DNA of 15,955 nucleotides from Acidobacteriota bacterium. Its GTDB lineage: Bacteria > Acidobacteriota > Vicinamibacteria > Vicinamibacterales > CAVVIG01. Shown here piece by piece: positions 1 to 7,466 of the stretch. Below the pieces are notes generated by a model. The model saw only the letters and a program-made list of their open reading frames with translations. It searched no databases and was not told the origin of the DNA. How positions within the stretch are numbered: position 1 is the first letter of the stretch; each line of letters opens with the position of its first letter. The position numbers and the translations under genes were made by a program. Location of the stretch: positions 1 through 15,955 of the forward strand of contig JACPZV010000333.1 of assembly GCA_016195295.1 (NCBI GenBank), read 5' to 3'.

Positions 1-1
1 T

Positions 2-94
2 CCTGAAGGCGAGGGGTTTCACCCATCCCAGATCGAGACTCTAATCAAGGAGGCCCTGCCCCCGACTCGCAACACGCGGCGGCGAATCGAATAG
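2..94 (+). CDS. 3' end of an unidentified gene (partial)
   Basis: An open frame runs from the window edge to a TAG at 92-94 and encodes about 30 residues, with a stretch reading GFHPSQIETLIKEAL that looks like a helix followed by a basic tail ending RRRIE. The next gene starts 2-8 bases after this stop on the same strand, which suggests a shared transcript. The product is not recognised. The fragment is too short to prove coding; the support is the open frame to the edge, the protein-like composition and the tight spacing to the next gene. Confidence 0.4.
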   Translation, partial: PEGEGFHPSQIETLIKEALPPTRNTRRRIE

Positions 95-96
95 GC

Positions 97-348
97 GTGG
101 GAATGTCCGAGTCCCGAGAAGAATCACGCGCGCGCTACGAACCGTCGTGGCGACGGATGGAGGAGGAACACTTCCGCTGGCTGCTGATGTGGCACGGCGA
201 CTTCATCAGACGTCTGACGTTGATTGAGGTAGAACGTGACGGTCTGCGCCTGGTAAAAGCGCGAACCAAGGTCCTCGATAAACGTCGCCTGGCATACGTC
301 GCGAGCATCGATCCGGCGAACCGCAAGAACTCGGTCGAGCCGCGCTGA
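97..348 (+). CDS. small hypothetical protein
   Basis: This encodes about 83 residues, charged and rich in Arg and Glu, with a Trp/Met/His-containing core (FRWLLMWHGDFIRRL) followed by LTLIEVERDGLRLVKARTKVL. There is no signal peptide or membrane segment. Two starts are possible, GTG at 97 or ATG at 103; neither has a clear Shine-Dalgarno sequence. It begins immediately after the stop of the upstream partial gene, so the two are probably co-transcribed. The codons favour G/C in third position, as in the surrounding genes, and the opposite-strand frame across it is a low-complexity Arg-rich shadow. I do not recognise the family. Confidence 0.5.
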   Translation: MGMSESREESRARYEPSWRRMEEEHFRWLLMWHGDFIRRLTLIEVERDGLRLVKARTKVLDKRRLAYVASIDPANRKNSVEPR

Positions 349-358
349 CCGTTCCGGG

Positions 359-364
359 TAGAAT
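359..364 (+). promoter_or_regulatory. candidate -10 box for the M14 peptidase gene
   Basis: TAGAAT ends 8 nt before the ATG at 373. There is no Shine-Dalgarno sequence, and no good -35 hexamer is visible 16-18 nt upstream. The spacing would place transcription start at or next to the ATG. Confidence 0.4.
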
Positions 365-372
365 TCGGGTCC

Positions 373-3039
373 ATGCGGACCACGGCTCGCAGTCTTCTCT
401 TCCTCACGCTCATTGCGCCGGTGGCGCTGATCGGCCAGGGCCGAATTCCCTCACCTGAAACCATTCTCGGCTTCCGGCCTGGCGCCGACTACAAGCTTGC
501 AACCTACGAACAATCGTTCGACTACTTCAAGAAGCTCGCGGCGACCACGAAGTACATGAAGCTCGTCGAGGCCGGCAGGACCAGCCAGGGCCGGCCGATG
601 ACCTTCGCGTTGATCTCGTCGCCGGACAACCTGTCGAAGATCGATCGCTACCGCGAGATCGCCCGGCGCCTCGCGCACCCGCAGGGCCTGACCGACGCCG
701 AAGCGCACCGGCTCGCACGCGACGGCAAGGCCTTCGTCCACATCGACGGCGGCCTTCACTCGACGGAAGTCGCGGGCGCGCAGCACACGCCGCAGCTCGC
801 CTACGACCTCGTGTCGCGCGTCAACGAACCCGATGTCAAAGCGATGCTGGACAACGTCGTCCTGATGCTCTGGCCCACGATCAACCCGGACGGGCAGCAG
901 ATGGTCGCCGAGTGGTACATGAAGAACGTCGGCACGCCGTACGAGCTGTCCGGCCTGCCGCGGCTGTACCAGGAATACGTCGGCCACGACAACAACCGCG
1001 ACGCCTACATGCTGAACATGGTCGAGTCGCGCGTTCTCGAGCACACGTGGCGGCAATGGGAGCCGCAGATCATCTACGTCCATCACCAGTCGGGACCGTT
1101 TCCCACGCGCATCTGGCTGCCGCCGTTCTCGGAGCCGGTCGGCATCGAAGCGCCCTACGTCATCTCGCGCGAAGTGAACATGATCGGAATGGCCATCGCG
1201 AAAGGTCTCGAGGAGCGTGGACAGGTCGGCGCCACGCACATGGGCACGGCGTTCGACGCCTGGTACCCGGGCTACGTCGACTACGCCCCGAATTTCAAGA
1301 ACATCGCGGCCTTCTGGACCGAGACGGCGCTCTTCCAGTACGCGACGCCCCACACCTACACCCTTGACGACTTCCCGCAGAACATGCGCGATCTTCGTGA
1401 GCAGAGCTTGTACTCCAGCCCCTGGGCGCCCGGACTCTGGCGCCTGCGCGACGCCGTGGACTACATGGAAACCGCCTCGCTCTCGGTCCTGGAATTCGCG
1501 GCGAAGTACAAAGAGTCGCTGCTGTTCGACCGCTATCAGGCGGGCCGCGATCAAATTGCGCTCGGCCGGAAGAAAGCGCCCTACGCGTACTTCATCTCGA
1601 AGGAGCAGCGCGATCCCGTCGCAGCGGTCGAGCTGCTGCGGCGCCTCGCGTTCGGCGGCGTGCGCGTTGGCGAACTGACGACGCCCGTGACGATGGACGG
1701 CGAGTCCTTTCCCGCGGGCGCGTGGATCGTCCCGACGGATCAGGAATTCGCCGCCATGGCGCGCGAGGTCCTCGACATTCAGCGCTATCCGGACTTGCGC
1801 CAGTACCCGGGCGGTCCGCCCGAGCGCCCGTACGACGCCGCGGGCTGGTCGCTCCCGCTTCAGATGGGCGTGCGCGTCGTGCCGGCCACGTCGCCCCTTG
1901 CGGACGAGGTGCGCCGCGCCATGAAACTGCTCGGCCCGGCGCCAGCGGTCAGCGTCAAGCCGATGCCGTACGACGCCGCATTAGATAAGGATGCGGCGAC
2001 GTTCGACAGCGTCCCCGGCGCCGGCTTCGACACCGATCCGGCTGCGGCCGCCATCGTCCCACCGCCGGGCCGCGCCACGGGATCGGGTCCCGTGCTCGTA
2101 CTGGATCCCGCGCAGAACAACACGTTCCGCGCTATCAATCGCGCGTGGGCTCAGGGCGCAACCGTGCAGTTGGTGAACGGACGCTACGCCGTCAGCGGCC
2201 TCCCCGAAGCCGCGCAGAACGACATCGTCGCGTCGCTTGCTCTTCAGGCGTCGAGAGCGCCAAGCGCGGCCGGCCAGCTGATTCGGTCCGTCAGGAAGCC
2301 GCGCATCGGCCTCTACCAGCCGTGGACCGGCAGCATGGACGAGGGCTGGACGCGCTGGGTCCTCGAGCAGTACGGCTTTCCGTACGTCACGCTGCATCCC
2401 GAAGATTTCAAGTCGCCGTTCGCGGAAAAAGTCGACGTCGTCATCATCGCCGACGATGCGCGCGTGCCCCTCCAAAATGTCCAGGGCGCGCAAGGCGGGG
2501 GACGCGGCGGGCGCGGCAGCCCGGGCAGTACCGTCCGCCCGGAGTACGCGCATCAGCTGACCGCCGACGACCTGTCGGCGCTCGAGCGATTCATCCGCGG
2601 AGGCGGCCGGCTCGTCTGTCTCAGCAGCGCGAGCGCGTTCGCGATTCAGCAATTCAAGTTGCCGGTGCGCAACGTCGTCGCCGGACTCCGACCCGAAGAA
2701 TTCTTCCTTCGCGGATCGATCGTGGAGGTGACTCCCGATCGCGCGCATCCTGTGATGGCCGGGATGCCGGAGAGGGCCGCGGTGTTCGTGGACGGCAGTC
2801 CGGTCTTCGAAACGCTCGAGGGCTTCAAGGGCACGGTTCTCGCGCGATACCAGGACGCAGGTTCGCCTCTGCTCTCGGGCTACTTGATCGGCGAAAAGCA
2901 TCTGCAAGGCAAGGCCGCGGCGCTCGACGTGCAGCTCGACGCCGGCCACATCATTCTGCTCGGGTTCCGTCCCGAATGGCGCGGGCAGTCCTTCGGGACG
3001 TTCAAAGTCCTCTTCAACGCCGCCCTCGGACCCGACTAA
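373..3039 (+). CDS. secreted M14-family zinc carboxypeptidase-like protein
   Basis: The product is an 888-residue exported metallopeptidase that should hydrolyse peptides from the C-terminal side outside the cytoplasm. Residues 1-21 form a signal peptide (hydrophobic SLLFLTLIAPVALIG). The M14 zinc site is visible: H129 and E132 in GLHSTEVA, the NPDG substrate-pocket motif at 171-174, the third ligand at H237 or H238 (YVHHQSG), and the catalytic Glu probably E317 in FWTETALF. From about residue 642 a second region (KPRIGLYQPW, then EQYGFPYVTL) resembles the class I glutamine amidotransferase-like fold seen at the C-terminus of large Acidobacteriota M14 proteins. It is interrupted by a Gly/Arg-rich stretch near 707-717. 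The ATG at 373 is chosen for the signal peptide. The gene stands alone on its strand and ends with its stop interlocked with that of the convergent protease gene. The natural substrate is unknown. Confidence 0.88.
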   Translation: MRTTARSLLFLTLIAPVALIGQGRIPSPETILGFRPGADYKLATYEQSFDYFKKLAATTKYMKLVEAGRTSQGRPMTFALISSPDNLSKIDRYREIARRLAHPQGLTDAEAHRLARDGKAFVHIDGGLHSTEVAGAQHTPQLAYDLVSRVNEPDVKAMLDNVVLMLWPTINPDGQQMVAEWYMKNVGTPYELSGLPRLYQEYVGHDNNRDAYMLNMVESRVLEHTWRQWEPQIIYVHHQSGPFPTRIWLPPFSEPVGIEAPYVISREVNMIGMAIAKGLEERGQVGATHMGTAFDAWYPGYVDYAPNFKNIAAFWTETALFQYATPHTYTLDDFPQNMRDLREQSLYSSPWAPGLWRLRDAVDYMETASLSVLEFAAKYKESLLFDRYQAGRDQIALGRKKAPYAYFISKEQRDPVAAVELLRRLAFGGVRVGELTTPVTMDGESFPAGAWIVPTDQEFAAMAREVLDIQRYPDLRQYPGGPPERPYDAAGWSLPLQMGVRVVPATSPLADEVRRAMKLLGPAPAVSVKPMPYDAALDKDAATFDSVPGAGFDTDPAAAAIVPPPGRATGSGPVLVLDPAQNNTFRAINRAWAQGATVQLVNGRYAVSGLPEAAQNDIVASLALQASRAPSAAGQLIRSVRKPRIGLYQPWTGSMDEGWTRWVLEQYGFPYVTLHPEDFKSPFAEKVDVVIIADDARVPLQNVQGAQGGGRGGRGSPGSTVRPEYAHQLTADDLSALERFIRGGGRLVCLSSASAFAIQQFKLPVRNVVAGLRPEEFFLRGSIVEVTPDRAHPVMAGMPERAAVFVDGSPVFETLEGFKGTVLARYQDAGSPLLSGYLIGEKHLQGKAAALDVQLDAGHIILLGFRPEWRGQSFGTFKVLFNAALGPD

Positions 3040-4628
3040 CGAACGACCACGACCGTCTCGTTCGACGCCGCACTGGTGCCGCACGCGTTCCTGCCGCGAA
3101 GACGCAGGTAGTACGAGCCGGCTGGCAGGGGCGAATAACTCCAGCTCAACTGATTCGGATAACCGCCCACCTGATTGCCGCCCGGCACTGAGACGACGGC
3201 ATTCGTAATGTCGTACGCGGCGGCAAGGTTCGAAGCCCCCGCCGACGAGCCAGCATCGAGGATGTAGCTGGTCGCGCGCGAGCTCGGCGTCCACGCGATG
3301 ACAAACGTCGAGCCCGTGATCGCCACGTTCAAGTTCGTCGGGGCCGGCGGCGCCGACGAGCACGCGCCCACCTGAAGCACCGCTTCGTTCGACGCTAACC
3401 CTGTCGTCGACCCGGACGTCGGCGACACACGAACGTAGTACAGACCGTTGGCGATCCCGCTCGCCGAGAACGTCGTCGACGCGTTGCCCGTGTTGAGACT
3501 CGCGAGGTCCGCCTTGCCGCTCGACGACCCCGCCTCGATCAGGTACCCGGTCGGCTGGCCGCTGCCTGCGCTCCACGTGAGCGTGATGTTCGATCCGGAA
3601 GAGGATGCGAACAGGTTCGACGGCGCGCCGAGGGCCCCCGTGACCGACTGGCGGAAATTGGCGACGGTCGTTCGCGTGTTGTTGATCGTTCGCGCGTTGT
3701 CCTGCGTCGCAGTCCCTGACGGGAAGCCCTGATAGGTGTTCGTCGCGCTGGAGAATTGATTCATCTGCGTGCAGCCCGTGCAGTTCAGGCCGTAGGACAT
3801 CACGTCGTAAAACTTGTGGACGGGGTCCGTGTATCCCAGCGAATACAGGAACGCCCCGTGCGTGTCGTCGCCGCTGTTGTTGCCGGGTTCGTGCAGGCAG
3901 CCCATGTTGTGCCCCATCTCATGGGCCAGCGCGTAAATGAAGCCGATGTAGCTGTAGTACACGACAGTACTGTACGCGGCCGACTCGAAGGTCTGATTCA
4001 CTGAGGTGGAACCCATCGTGTACGCCAGGCCGCTGTTGCTCGAGTTGCTGCTGACGAGCAGCGACACGAGGTCTGCGCCCAGGAGATTGCGATCGGCCTG
4101 GGCCGTGGCGTTCGCTCGAATCGCTGGCAAGTCCGTAAAGAGGCTACCCGTTTCGGCGTAGTTCATCTCGAGGGCGCCGACGAGCCGCACGCGCGCGCCG
4201 ATCCCGCTCGCCTGGTAGAGGGCATTGGTCTGCGCGATCGTGGCCGTCACGAGCGCCTTGATCGCCGCCGTCCCGCCGGCCGCGTTCTTCGTCGTCGTCG
4301 TGTAGTACAGCAGTAGGTCGAACGTGTCGCCGCTGTCAGCCGGCGCGACCGCCGCAGCGTCCGCGGCGGGCGCGTCCAGCTTCGGCACGATTGGCTCGCC
4401 GCCGGGCGGGATGGCGCTCGCGTTGACCTCGGCGATCGTGTACGTGCCGCCGCTCTCGCGTCGCACAGAATAGAGACGGCCCGCCGCGCTCACGCTCGCG
4501 CTCAGGACACCATCGGACACGGCGAGAATCACCTGGCTGTCGTCATCTCCGGAAACTTTCCCGACCCACGCCGTGCCATTCGCTGCTGCGACGGTCTCGA
4601 CGCGATCGAGCAGGGCGACGAGGTTCAC
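3036..4628 (-). CDS. reprolysin-like zinc metalloprotease with two FN3-like domains, signal peptide lost
   Basis: The zinc motif HExxHxxGxxH is at residues 236-246 counted from the GTG at 4628, and the Met-turn (YDVMSYG, M277) follows, so this is a metzincin. The N-terminal ~100 residues resemble the pro-region of bacterial reprolysin-like proteases. Two fibronectin-III-like domains follow at about 335-420 and 428-530. The frame stays open upstream of 4628 to a TAG at 4716-4718 and encodes SVDLNLF preceded by AAAAPP, like the end of a signal peptide, but it contains no ATG, GTG or TTG. The adjacent sequence belongs to a different gene on the other strand. The gene therefore seems decapitated just at its signal peptide; if translated from the internal GTG the product could not be exported normally. 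It is probably a recent pseudogene or cut by an assembly junction. Its stop interlocks with the M14 gene stop. Confidence 0.8.
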   Translation of the reverse strand: MNLVALLDRVETVAAANGTAWVGKVSGDDDSQVILAVSDGVLSASVSAAGRLYSVRRESGGTYTIAEVNASAIPPGGEPIVPKLDAPAADAAAVAPADSGDTFDLLLYYTTTTKNAAGGTAAIKALVTATIAQTNALYQASGIGARVRLVGALEMNYAETGSLFTDLPAIRANATAQADRNLLGADLVSLLVSSNSSNSGLAYTMGSTSVNQTFESAAYSTVVYYSYIGFIYALAHEMGHNMGCLHEPGNNSGDDTHGAFLYSLGYTDPVHKFYDVMSYGLNCTGCTQMNQFSSATNTYQGFPSGTATQDNARTINNTRTTVANFRQSVTGALGAPSNLFASSSGSNITLTWSAGSGQPTGYLIEAGSSSGKADLASLNTGNASTTFSASGIANGLYYVRVSPTSGSTTGLASNEAVLQVGACSSAPPAPTNLNVAITGSTFVIAWTPSSRATSYILDAGSSAGASNLAAAYDITNAVVSVPGGNQVGGYPNQLSWSYSPLPAGSYYLRLRGRNACGTSAASNETVVVVR

Positions 4629-4707
4629 GTCGCTGAACAGATTGAGATCGACGCTGCGTGCGGCCGTCGGCGGCGCGGCGGCCGCCCATCCCGAGAGCGC
4701 GGCGGTC

Positions 4708-4848
4708 GTGGAAATCTACGTCGAGCCCGACGTCAAGGGCAGCTTCGTGCAGGACTGCGAGGTCTGCTGCAATCCGTGGCGCGTGCGGGTCCGCGGCCGC
4801 GGCGACGACCGCCGCATCGACGTCAGCCGCGCGGATGGATCAGAATAG
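4708..4848 (+). pseudogene. 5'-truncated CPXCG-motif cysteine-rich protein
   Basis: The frame reads VEIYVEPDVKGSFVQDCEVC followed by CNPW and an acidic, charged tail to a TAG. This matches the C-terminal part of the small CPXCG zinc-ribbon-like family, including the second Cys cluster (DCxxCC). The first CPxCG half, normally 10-15 residues before the VEP segment, is absent. Upstream of about 4705 the same frame translates DNA that belongs to the opposite-strand protease gene. A GTG at 4708 could start a ~46-residue peptide, but it would lack half of the metal ligands. Family recognition is from memory of the motif pattern. Confidence 0.6.
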
Positions 4849-4851
4849 AGC

Positions 4852-5109
4852 GTCTGTGATCACGCGACCACGCCGACGCTGAAGGTCGTGGCGATCGATG
4901 CGGCGACGGGACGCGAGATCTGGAAGTTCGATCCGAGCGGCGGCGCGGCTTCGACCGCGCGGTTCCGACATCGCGGCGTCACCGTAAACAAGGACCGCGT
5001 GTTCGTCACCTACACGATCAACGGCAAACAGTTCGTCGTCATCGTCTGCGGCGGCGGCAAGAACGGCGCGCCGTCTGGCAGCGCGATTGTCGCGTTCGCG
5101 CTGCCGTGA
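4852..5109 (+). pseudogene. internally deleted remnant of a PQQ-dependent (quinoprotein) dehydrogenase
   Basis: The first part (TPTLKVVAIDAATGREIWKF, then FRHRGVT) is typical of the early beta-propeller blades of quinoprotein glucose dehydrogenases. The last part (NGKQFVVIVCGGGKNG, ending AIVAFALP) is typical of the extreme C-terminus. In the family several hundred residues separate them; here they are fused in frame at about 5008-5013, where the codons for Thr-Tyr could belong to either side. The 5' part with any signal peptide is also missing; the frame is entered a few codons after the stop of the CPXCG remnant. About 73 codons remain after the GTG at 4888. No function is expected. Confidence 0.7.
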
Positions 5110-5119
5110 GCTTACGGAT

Positions 5120-5148
5120 GTAGGCCGGGTCCTTCTGGACCCCGGCTG
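5120..5148 (+). repeat. palindromic repeat, GCC-type single unit
   Basis: GTAGG, then the arms GCCGGGTCC and GGACCCCGGC around a 4-nt loop. The right arm has one extra C. It is the same family as the units at 5179, 5869, 9346 and 9436. Confidence 0.8.
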
Positions 5149-5175
5149 GATCCTTTGACCGGCTGGATCCTTTGA
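5142..5175 (+). repeat. 17-bp perfect tandem duplication inside the repeat cluster
   Basis: CCGGCTGGATCCTTTGA occurs twice without a gap (5142-5158 and 5159-5175). The first copy includes the 3' end of the palindrome at 5120, so this looks like slippage or partial duplication of a repeat unit. Confidence 0.85.
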
Positions 5176-5178
5176 AAT

Positions 5179-5236
5179 GTAGGCCGGGTCCTTTTGGACC
5201 CGGCTGATCAGGCGGGTCCGAAAGGACCCGCCCTAC
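5179..5236 (+). repeat. composite inverted pair of palindromes (58 bp)
   Basis: The left unit is GTAG plus the arms GCCGGGTCC/GGACCCGGC around TTTT. The right unit has the arms GGCGGGTCC/GGACCCGCC around GAAA and ends CCTAC. The two units face each other, so the pair begins GTAGG and ends CCTAC. Each palindrome could form a 9-bp stem with a 4-nt loop in RNA and might act as a bidirectional terminator, though no T-run follows. Confidence 0.88.
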
Positions 5237-5240
5237 GTCT

Positions 5241-5262
5241 TGACCGAAAGGACCCGCCCTAC
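5241..5262 (+). repeat. partial palindromic unit (right half)
   Basis: CCGAAAGGACCCGCCCTAC repeats the right part of the preceding unit without its left arm. Confidence 0.75.
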
Positions 5263-5272
5263 ACTTCTTCTT

Positions 5273-5293
5273 CCAGTCACCAGCCACCAGCCA
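5273..5293 (+). repeat. heptamer tandem array
   Basis: Three 7-bp units, CCAGTCA, CCAGCCA and CCAGCCA, run directly up to the stop codon (minus strand) of the permease remnant at 5294-5296. Confidence 0.7.
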
Positions 5294-5461
5294 CTACTCA
5301 GCTCGCAAAGCCGTAATCGGATCGACCCTCAGCGCGCGCAGGGTCGGCATCAGCGATCCGGCGACCGTCATCAGGATCGCCGGCGCGCCGACGGCGGCGA
5401 ACGTCGGCGGATCGGCGGGCGCGACACCGACGAGCAGCGCCTGCATCCAGCGCCCCGCCGC
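5294..5461 (-). pseudogene. C-terminal remnant of a MacB-like/ADOP ABC-type permease
   Basis: The last ~55 codons read AAGRWMQALLVGVAPADPP, then a hydrophobic segment, then LRALRVDPITALRAE and a stop. That ending is the classic C-terminus of MacB/FtsX-type permeases, especially the duplicated orphan permeases of Acidobacteriota, which normally run to about 800 residues. Upstream of about 5461 the frame runs into the promoter and start of the divergent DUF423 gene and loses all similarity. Only the last transmembrane helix remains, so this is a non-functional fragment. Confidence 0.72.
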
Positions 5462-5462
5462 A

Positions 5463-5468
5463 TAGAAT
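5463..5468 (+). promoter_or_regulatory. candidate -10 box for the DUF423 gene
   Basis: TAGAAT ends 8 nt before the ATG at 5477, with the same hexamer and spacing as upstream of the M14 gene. No Shine-Dalgarno sequence is present. Confidence 0.4.
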
Positions 5469-5476
5469 GGTTGGCT

Positions 5477-5842
5477 ATGGACAAGACGTGGATGCTGATC
5501 GGGGCCGTCGCCGCCTTCCTCGCCGTGGCCTTTGGCGCCTTTGGCGCACACGGACTGCGCGGGCGCCTAACGCCGGAGATGCTCGCGGTCTTCGAAACCG
5601 GCGTCCGGTACCAGATGTACCACGCGGTCGCGATCCTCATCGTCGCGCTGGCGCTGGCGCGCGGTGACGGCGGGCTCGTCCGCGCCTCAGGCTGGCTCTT
5701 CACTGCCGGGATCGTTCTGTTCTCGGGAAGCCTGTACTTGCTCGCGCTCACGGGCGTGACCGTTCTTGGCGCGATCACGCCGCTCGGCGGCGTCGCGTTC
5801 CTCGCCGGTTGGGCGTGTTTGATAGTCGCTGCGCTCCGATGA
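5477..5842 (+). CDS. DUF423 family small membrane protein
   Basis: The 121-residue product begins MDKTWMLIGAVAAFLAVAFG, followed by AFGAHGLRGRL, the signature of DUF423 (YgdD-like) proteins. Four hydrophobic helices lie at about residues 5-24, 46-62, 71-91 and 95-116. The GAHGL motif and the GGxxFLxGW stretch in the last helix are conserved in the family. The longer in-frame extension upstream overlaps the permease remnant and repeats, so I choose the ATG at 5477. The protein should sit in the inner membrane; its function is not established. It is followed by a composite palindrome before arfB. Confidence 0.88.
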   Translation: MDKTWMLIGAVAAFLAVAFGAFGAHGLRGRLTPEMLAVFETGVRYQMYHAVAILIVALALARGDGGLVRASGWLFTAGIVLFSGSLYLLALTGVTVLGAITPLGGVAFLAGWACLIVAALR

Positions 5843-5868
5843 ACGATTAATGGTTTGACGAATGTCTT

Positions 5869-5928
5869 GTAGGCCGGGTCCTTTCGGACCCGGCTGCAGG
5901 CGGGTCTGAAGAACAAGACCCGCCCTAC
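5869..5928 (+). repeat. composite inverted pair of palindromes (60 bp)
   Basis: The left unit is GTAG plus GCCGGGTCC/GGACCCGGC around TTTC. The right unit has the arms GGCGGGTCT/AGACCCGCC around a longer, diverged loop and ends CCTAC. It has the same orientation and composition as the pair at 5179. It fills most of the gap between the DUF423 gene and arfB and ends 15 nt before the arfB ATG. Confidence 0.85.
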
Positions 5929-5943
5929 AGATCGCCTCCGCTG

Positions 5944-6366
5944 ATGATTCGAATCACTGACGCCATTGTCATCGACGACAACGAGCTCGACGAGCGATTT
6001 ATACGTGCGTCCGGTCCGGGCGGACAGAACGTCAACAAGGTGTCGACGGCGGTCGAGCTGCGCTTCAACGTGGCTGCCTCGTCTTTGCCGCAGGACGTCA
6101 AGGATCGGCTGATCCCGCTGGCCGGCCATCGCATGACGACCGATGGCGTGCTGCTGATCGACAGCCGCGAGCATCGGACGCAAGCGATGAATCGTGAAGC
6201 GGCGCGCGTGCGCCTGATGGCCCTATTGCAGGCGGCGGCGCGACGCCCGAAGGCGCGACGGCCGACGCGGCCCGGCAAGGCCGCGCGCGAGCGGCGGCTG
6301 GAATCAAAAAAGTTGCGGAGCGTGGTAAAAGCGTTGCGGAGCCGCGGCCGGCGGGGAGAAGATTAG
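5944..6366 (+). CDS. arfB: ArfB-like peptidyl-tRNA hydrolase (alternative ribosome rescue)
   Basis: The 140-residue product is close to the ~140 residues of ArfB/YaeJ. It is expected to release stalled peptides from ribosomes lacking a stop codon. The catalytic GGQ is at residues 26-28 inside ASGPGGQNVNKVSTAVELRF, the hallmark of the RF1-like hydrolase domain without codon-recognition domains. The C-terminal ~45 residues are a strongly basic tail (RRPKARRPTRPGKAARERR, later KKLR), which in ArfB enters the empty mRNA channel. The ATG at 5944 gives the standard N-terminus IRITDAIVIDDNELDERFIR. The transglutaminase-like gene follows after 4 bases, suggesting an operon. Confidence 0.92.
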   Translation: MIRITDAIVIDDNELDERFIRASGPGGQNVNKVSTAVELRFNVAASSLPQDVKDRLIPLAGHRMTTDGVLLIDSREHRTQAMNREAARVRLMALLQAAARRPKARRPTRPGKAARERRLESKKLRSVVKALRSRGRRGED

Positions 6367-6370
6367 CTCG

Positions 6371-7453
6371 ATGAACCGCCGCGAATTTATTCGCCGCGCC
6401 GGCGTGACCGCGGCCGGATTAGCGCTGGTCGAACCCTCGCGCCTTTTCGCACAGGATGCGCCCGACGTGCGCTGGCGGACGTTCGAGATTACGACGCGCG
6501 TCGAAGTCTTGCAGGCCGTCGGCCCGACGCGCGTGTGGCTGCCCATGCCGCTCGCGGCCGCCGCGCCGTTCCAGAAAACGTTCGGCGACAACTATCGCGC
6601 CGAAGGCGGCAGCGCCACGATGGTCGAGCGCGACGATCTGGACATGCTGGTGGCGGAATGGCCAGACGACGTGACGCCGCTGCTGAAGGTCGTCAGCCGC
6701 GTCGCGACGGCGGGGCATGCGGCCGATCTGACGAAGCCCACCGTGCCGCCGCCCGCGGACATGACGTCGCTGTCGCCCTTTCTCCGACCGACGCGACTGA
6801 TGCCGACCGACGGCATCGTCAAGGCGACGGCGACCGAGATCACGCGCGGACACGGCACCGACTTCGAGAAGGCCCGCGCGATCTACGAGTGGATCGTCGA
6901 GAACACGTTTCGCGATCCGAAGACGCCCGGCTGCGGGCTGGGCGACATCCGGTTCATGCTCGAGACGAAGAACCTCAGCGGCAAGTGCGCCGACATCAAC
7001 GGCTTGTTTGTCGGCCTCGCGCGCGCCGCGGGTCTGCCCTCGCGCGACCTCTACGGTCTACGCGTCGCGAAATCGGATCAAGGATTCAGCAGCCTCGGAC
7101 TCTCGTCAGAGAACGCGACCAAGGCGCAGCACTGCCGCGCCGAGGTGTACCTCGTCGGGTACGGCTGGGTGCCGGTCGATCCGGCCGACGTGCGGAAAGT
7201 CGCGCTCGAGGAGCCGCCGGGGCATTTGCCGCTCGATCACGACAAAGTCCGCGACGCGCGGAAACGGCTCTTCGGATCGTGGGAGATGAATTGGATCGCG
7301 TACAACTTCGCGAACGACGTGACGCTGCCCGGATCGAAGGGCCGGCCGATCGGCTACTTCATGTACCCGCAGGGAGAAACCGCGAACGGAAGGCTCGACA
7401 GTCTGGACCCTGACGCTTTCCGTTACGAGATCTTCGTCAAGGAAGTCTCGTAG
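6371..7453 (+). CDS. Tat-exported transglutaminase-like domain protein
   Basis: The 360-residue protein begins MNRREFIRRAGVTAAGLALV, a twin-arginine signal (RREF) with a hydrophobic stretch, so a folded protein is probably exported. The transglutaminase-like (Tgl/papain-like) core has the catalytic triad in order: C206 in LSGKCADINGLFVGLARAAG, H254 in HCRAEVY and D270 in VPVDPAD. The N-terminal half (residues 35-140, RVWLPMPLA) resembles the beta domain that precedes such cores in bacterial proteins. A GGGGAG-type ribosome site lies within the end of arfB. It could be a protease, amidase or cross-linking enzyme; the substrate cannot be told. It lies 4 nt after arfB and 13 nt before the next gene. 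Confidence 0.85.
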   Translation: MNRREFIRRAGVTAAGLALVEPSRLFAQDAPDVRWRTFEITTRVEVLQAVGPTRVWLPMPLAAAAPFQKTFGDNYRAEGGSATMVERDDLDMLVAEWPDDVTPLLKVVSRVATAGHAADLTKPTVPPPADMTSLSPFLRPTRLMPTDGIVKATATEITRGHGTDFEKARAIYEWIVENTFRDPKTPGCGLGDIRFMLETKNLSGKCADINGLFVGLARAAGLPSRDLYGLRVAKSDQGFSSLGLSSENATKAQHCRAEVYLVGYGWVPVDPADVRKVALEEPPGHLPLDHDKVRDARKRLFGSWEMNWIAYNFANDVTLPGSKGRPIGYFMYPQGETANGRLDSLDPDAFRYEIFVKEVS

Positions 7454-7466
7454 CGCGGGGCACAGA

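Noticed and set aside
451..3576. Long minus-strand open frames (about 367 and 531 codons) opposite the M14 and protease genes
   Set aside because: They are Arg/Val/Asp-rich shadows created by GC-rich codons of the real genes, with no domain, signal or start; both overlap well-supported genes.
4888..5109. Genuine small secreted protein
   Set aside because: Both ends match separate parts of one large enzyme family, so a deletion remnant is the simpler reading.
5120..5262. CRISPR array
   Set aside because: The repeats are palindromic, unequal and inverted relative to each other, without regular unique spacers or cas genes.
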